This document shows positions 60,969-64,000 of a stretch of 64,000 nucleotides of DNA, piece after piece; position 1 is the first letter of the stretch; each line of letters starts with the position of its first letter. Position numbers and translations under genes: made by a program. The stretch is taken from positions 62,001 to 126,000 of the forward strand of contig RCNN01000032.1 in the NCBI GenBank assembly GCA_003667245.1, given 5' to 3'. The stretch is from Heterostelium multicystogenum (lineage: Eukaryota > Evosea > Eumycetozoa > Acytosteliales > Acytosteliaceae). The notes below the pieces were generated by a model. The model had not been told where the DNA came from. It did no database searches and worked only from the letters and a program-made list of their open reading frames with translations.

Positions 60969-61168
60969 ATCAACTCAACATTAATGAGGTCTCTTCCTTT
61001 TATGTATCAATACATAACAAGAACTTTCAATAAATATACATTAATACTATAAAAAAGTATTAAATATTTCAACAGAATATTCAGTTTCCAGTCTTTCCAA
61101 CTTGTCTATTGGAACATTACTTTTTTTTTGTTTGAAAAAATTAGTTTCTAACTAACAGATAAATAAGT

Positions 61169-63200
61169 TTATAATATAGAATTAAAATTAGAGTCGATTT
61201 GATTAGTTGGAGTATTTTGCTGTGTAGCCAGAGGTTGTCGTGAACTTGATTTCTTTGGTTTTCCAACATATTCAAAGAAGAGATCTGTCATATTAGCATA
61301 GAATCTGGTGTATCCATAGTTGACAGCTCTAAACATGGAGTAATCTGGTTGTGGCTCGTGATTTGGAGAAGTTGAGTCCCATGCTGATTGATCAGTATTA
61401 CCAGCCATACCAATTACAATCTAAACAGAATATTTAGTTAGCTACATACTCTTTGCTTTGACCAAAATTAACTTACATGTACTGGGGCATCATTGTCACT
61501 TTCTTGGCATGTTCCATTGATAAGTGCACACATTCTTTCAATAAACGTGTTTCGTGTGCCCAGAAGCAAAGATTAACATCGTTTTCAATAAACAATGGTT
61601 TCCAAATTAGCACGCATATGCTCAAACATTTCCTCTTCTCCCGATTGTGAGCAATACATTGGACGATGGCCAGAGAGGATGACCCATGGAGTACGTGAAC
61701 GGTCCACTGACTTGAGATCTTTGTTCTAACCAGTTGTATTGTTCGGAACCAATTAAAAAGTCATGCTCACCACTCATTTGAGGTGAAATGATTGGGTCCA
61801 ACCTCGTAAGAGTACCAGAGATTAGTGGCTTCGCCATATCCAGTCATGTGATAACGGTTGTTGAAAGGTACACCACCACACTCACCACCGCTGTCACCTC
61901 CATAGTCACTCCATGATGGACGGAATGGTTGTTTATCGAAATCATACTCGTGGCTTAAATTAATTCGATTAGTTTTATCATCACAATGAAGTAGCGCGAT
62001 GAAATACCTACTTTCCAATAGACACCATTGTAGGAGACTGGCAATATTTTTTAATTGACTCTTGGTACCAGTCCCAGATGAAGCTAGTCCACGTGCATAG
62101 GAGATATCTCCAATGTGGAGTACACTCCATGATGGAGGTGTGTCAACTTGACCATTCGATCTCTGCAGTCCAAGCTTTTTGACAAATGAATTTTTGAGAC
62201 CATGGTTGAGAAATAGTTGTTTCAATGTTCTTAACAGTGAGATAAGCAGGTGGCATCATTTCACAGTTGCACTCAAATGGTGGTTGCAATCCAAGATCAC
62301 CAAATGACGATGATGATGCCTCGGTTGATGGCACTGGAGCAGCAACAAAACTGTAGACATCACTATATCCACTTTGATCACTTCCAAATTTATAGTAGTA
62401 CTGGGTCGCTTCTGTCAATCCAGTCATTACTACATCATTAATAAATCCTGGGTCTCTGAAATAGTTTGAATCATTTGCTGGACCATTACACATTTGATCC
62501 ATAGTGTAAGTTCCAACAGTTCCTTGTGCAACCATATTTAAATTGGAGCTTTAAATTGGAAAGTTCGTTGCAGGTAAGCAATGGGCCACTGTCCTGTGAA
62601 TGAATTTTACTTACGATGTGAGGCCATAGTAGACATATGGAGTATCAGAGTATCCGCTGATCCATTTTAGTCTCATTTCTTTGGTTGAGTTGGTGAATGC
62701 CAAGTATGGTTTCTCTGGAGCACCTGGATTTTTCAAAAGTGACAGTGTTTGAGCTTGAAACTAATGTCAAATTGACATTTCCATTGAGTGGAGATGGCAT
62801 CACAGGCTCAGATGAGCTTGCACCATTACTCTTGAGCCAAAGTCTGAATATATAGGTATCTCTAACATTTACAAGTGGAATTGAAACTGTTCCATATCCT
62901 TGTTTAAAGGCTAAATTTTAATGAAATGGTTAGAATCAGGGAAAGGGTGAGAGCGACTTGATGCTTACTGCTTGCTGTTGACAATGGGATGAATCCAATT
63001 GGTAGCAATACATCAGAAGAAGGTGGATAGTAGATAGCGATGGTATCGTACGCTGTTGGGGTGGCAACACCATTCCATGTAACAGTCACGAGGTCATTGG
63101 ACTGGGCTAAAACCTCGGGATATGCTTTCAAGATGACACTGTCATCGGAGCTGCTGGCCACCACCAATAAAGCACTGCTACAGATAACGAGGACAATCAA
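61169..63200 (-). CDS. Purple acid phosphatase (ACP7-like metallophosphoesterase), secreted
   Basis: Begins with a signal peptide (MIVLVICSSALLVVASSSDD), then a fibronectin-like N-domain (KAYPEVLAQSNDLVTVTW, then MTGLTEATQYYYKFGSDQSG). The catalytic domain has HIGDISYARG, GNHEYD split by an intron (GGA AA|C CAC, near 61957-62009), SGHRPMYCS and, after slips near 61560, WAHEH-V-YER. These are metal-ligand motifs of the purple acid phosphatase family; WAHEH is the animal ACP7 form rather than plant GHxH. It ends with a Ser/Thr/Asn/Gln-rich tail (SNFNSIL). Further introns lie near 62912-62969, 62550-62617 and 61423-61478. It probably acts in lysosomes or outside the cell. Several slips (near 62160, 61780, 61690) break the frame. 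Confidence 0.88.
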
Positions 63201-63952
63201 AAAACAGATTATCTCTAATCATATTTTCTTAATTTACAAAAACAAATAAAATAGCCTTTCAAAACTTTGGTCCTCATTTTTTAGCAAAAAGATTTTTCAA
63301 AAAAGGAAAAGAAATCGACTTCAGCTCGGCAAAATAACGCCACTTTTCGATGCGTTAATTTCGAAATTAACGATTTGACACATGGCTCTGAGATATTAAT
63401 ATTGTATTGATTACAATGTATATATATTGTTGTCATCAATTAGCTTTATTTATAATCAAATCTAATCACTATCTATGATCATCCTTAAAGATAAATATAT
63501 TTAAGTAACTATAATGAATGTACAATATTATATTTATTGATCTTGTTGATGTCTGAGTTGTGTGGCTTACTAATGCAATAAGTTCTAGTTGGTTTGTAGT
63601 GTGCTTAGATCGATTTGGATTTGCAAGACAAGACTTCGTGGTAACAGCTTTTCACATGAAATTTTTTGAATTTAAAAAAATGAATTCAGAAGATTGATCA
63701 ATTAGAGTCAAATTCAAAAAACCGCGGTTCACTTCACCAAACAAACAACTAACAAGCTAATAACTACACCTTTGAACAACAAACTTAATTTTTATTCTAA
63801 CTTTTATAGTGTGTGTGTGCTATTCGTATTGTTGTTGTTGTTGTTTATTTTTGTGTAGTTTTTATTCATTTCTTCACACAGTGTTTATTAATAATAATAA
63901 TTAATACTTAATAATAATAACATAATAATAATAATAATAATAGAAATATATA
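63201..63952. other. Divergent promoter region between phosphatase and the last gene
   Basis: AT-rich apart from 63300-63400, which carries several CpGs and a perfect palindrome listed separately. No gene seen. Confidence 0.5.
63353..63372. repeat. 20-bp perfect palindrome
   Basis: CGTTAATTTCGAAATTAACG is exactly self-complementary, centred on TTCGAA. It lies in the shared upstream region of two divergent genes, 150 bases upstream of the phosphatase start. It could be a binding site for a dimeric factor. Confidence 0.6.
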
Positions 63953-64000
63953 ATGGCTGATATACTTGTTGAATTAATAAAGACTGCTACTTTCTCACTT
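63953..64000 (+). CDS. Start of a protein gene running off the window
   Basis: ATG at 63953 after an (AAT)n leader, reading MADILVELIKTATFSL to the end of the window. Too short to assign a family. The AT-rich leader and A-rich context before the ATG (TATAATGG) fit a dictyostelid start. Confidence 0.5.
   Translation, partial: MADILVELIKTATFSL

Overview
The window looks like nuclear DNA of a dictyostelid social amoeba other than Dictyostelium discoideum. Intergenic DNA is very AT-rich with trinucleotide and homopolymer tracts. Genes carry few, short GT..AG introns (often GTAAGT donors), and several proteins have runs of Gln, Asn, Ser or Thr. The actin is nearly identical to dictyostelid actins as I know them, and an SRF-type MADS factor, an Alba/RGG protein and PDR-type ABCG genes fit. 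I cannot name the species. Most genes can only be read end to end by allowing one-base slips, mainly in short A or T runs. I read these as draft-assembly errors rather than mass pseudogenisation.

Layout. 0.6-2.8 kb (-): calpain domain-III-like protein. 3.5-3.8 kb (-): decayed coding fragment. 4.0-4.5 kb (+): GFA/CENP-V-fold protein. 4.7-5.7 kb (-): GATA zinc finger protein. 7.1-11.2 kb (-): RIC1, Rab6 GEF subunit. 13.1-15.6 kb (+): Enhancer of polycomb. 15.9-17.4 kb (-): Cdc6/Orc1 ATPase. 18.3-19.0 kb (+): NAC alpha. 19.9-20.7 kb (+): Alba-RGG protein. 20.9-23.0 kb (+): TTL-like ATP-grasp protein. 23.1-26.3 kb (-): SIR2-type NADase-like protein with a macrodomain-like region. 26.7-28.4 kb (-): bZIP factor. 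28.4-31.3 kb: gene-poor, with decayed coding remnants. 31.3-31.8 kb (+): ankyrin-like dictyostelid protein.

32.2-35.6 kb (-): Ste20-type kinase fused to calpain domain-III-like repeats. 37.9-39.9 kb (+): mitochondrial hydroxyacid-oxoacid transhydrogenase. 40.0-41.0 kb (-): TLC-type membrane protein. 41.7-42.7 kb (-): SRF-type MADS factor with a long upstream region. 45.0-45.4 kb (-): previously unlisted small coding locus. 45.4-45.9 kb (-): pterin carbinolamine dehydratase. 46.3-47.2 kb (-): ARPC2. 48.1-52.5 kb (-): full-size ABCG transporter. 53.3-54.2 kb (+): YIPF6-like Golgi protein. 54.5-56.6 kb (-): divergent TCP-1 chaperonin. 56.8 kb (+): tRNA-Gln(UUG). 57.7-58.8 kb (-): actin. 60.7-61.0 kb (+): spliced 63-residue protein. 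61.2-63.2 kb (-): purple acid phosphatase. 63.95 kb (+): start of a gene leaving the window.

The genes are ordinary eukaryotic singletons and form no operon or pathway cluster. Loose themes are actin dynamics (actin, ARPC2), Golgi trafficking (RIC1, YIPF6) and two calpain-III-domain genes 30 kb apart. The most unusual locus is the SIR2/macrodomain-like gene, whose catalytic motifs resemble NAD-degrading bacterial anti-phage SIR2 proteins.
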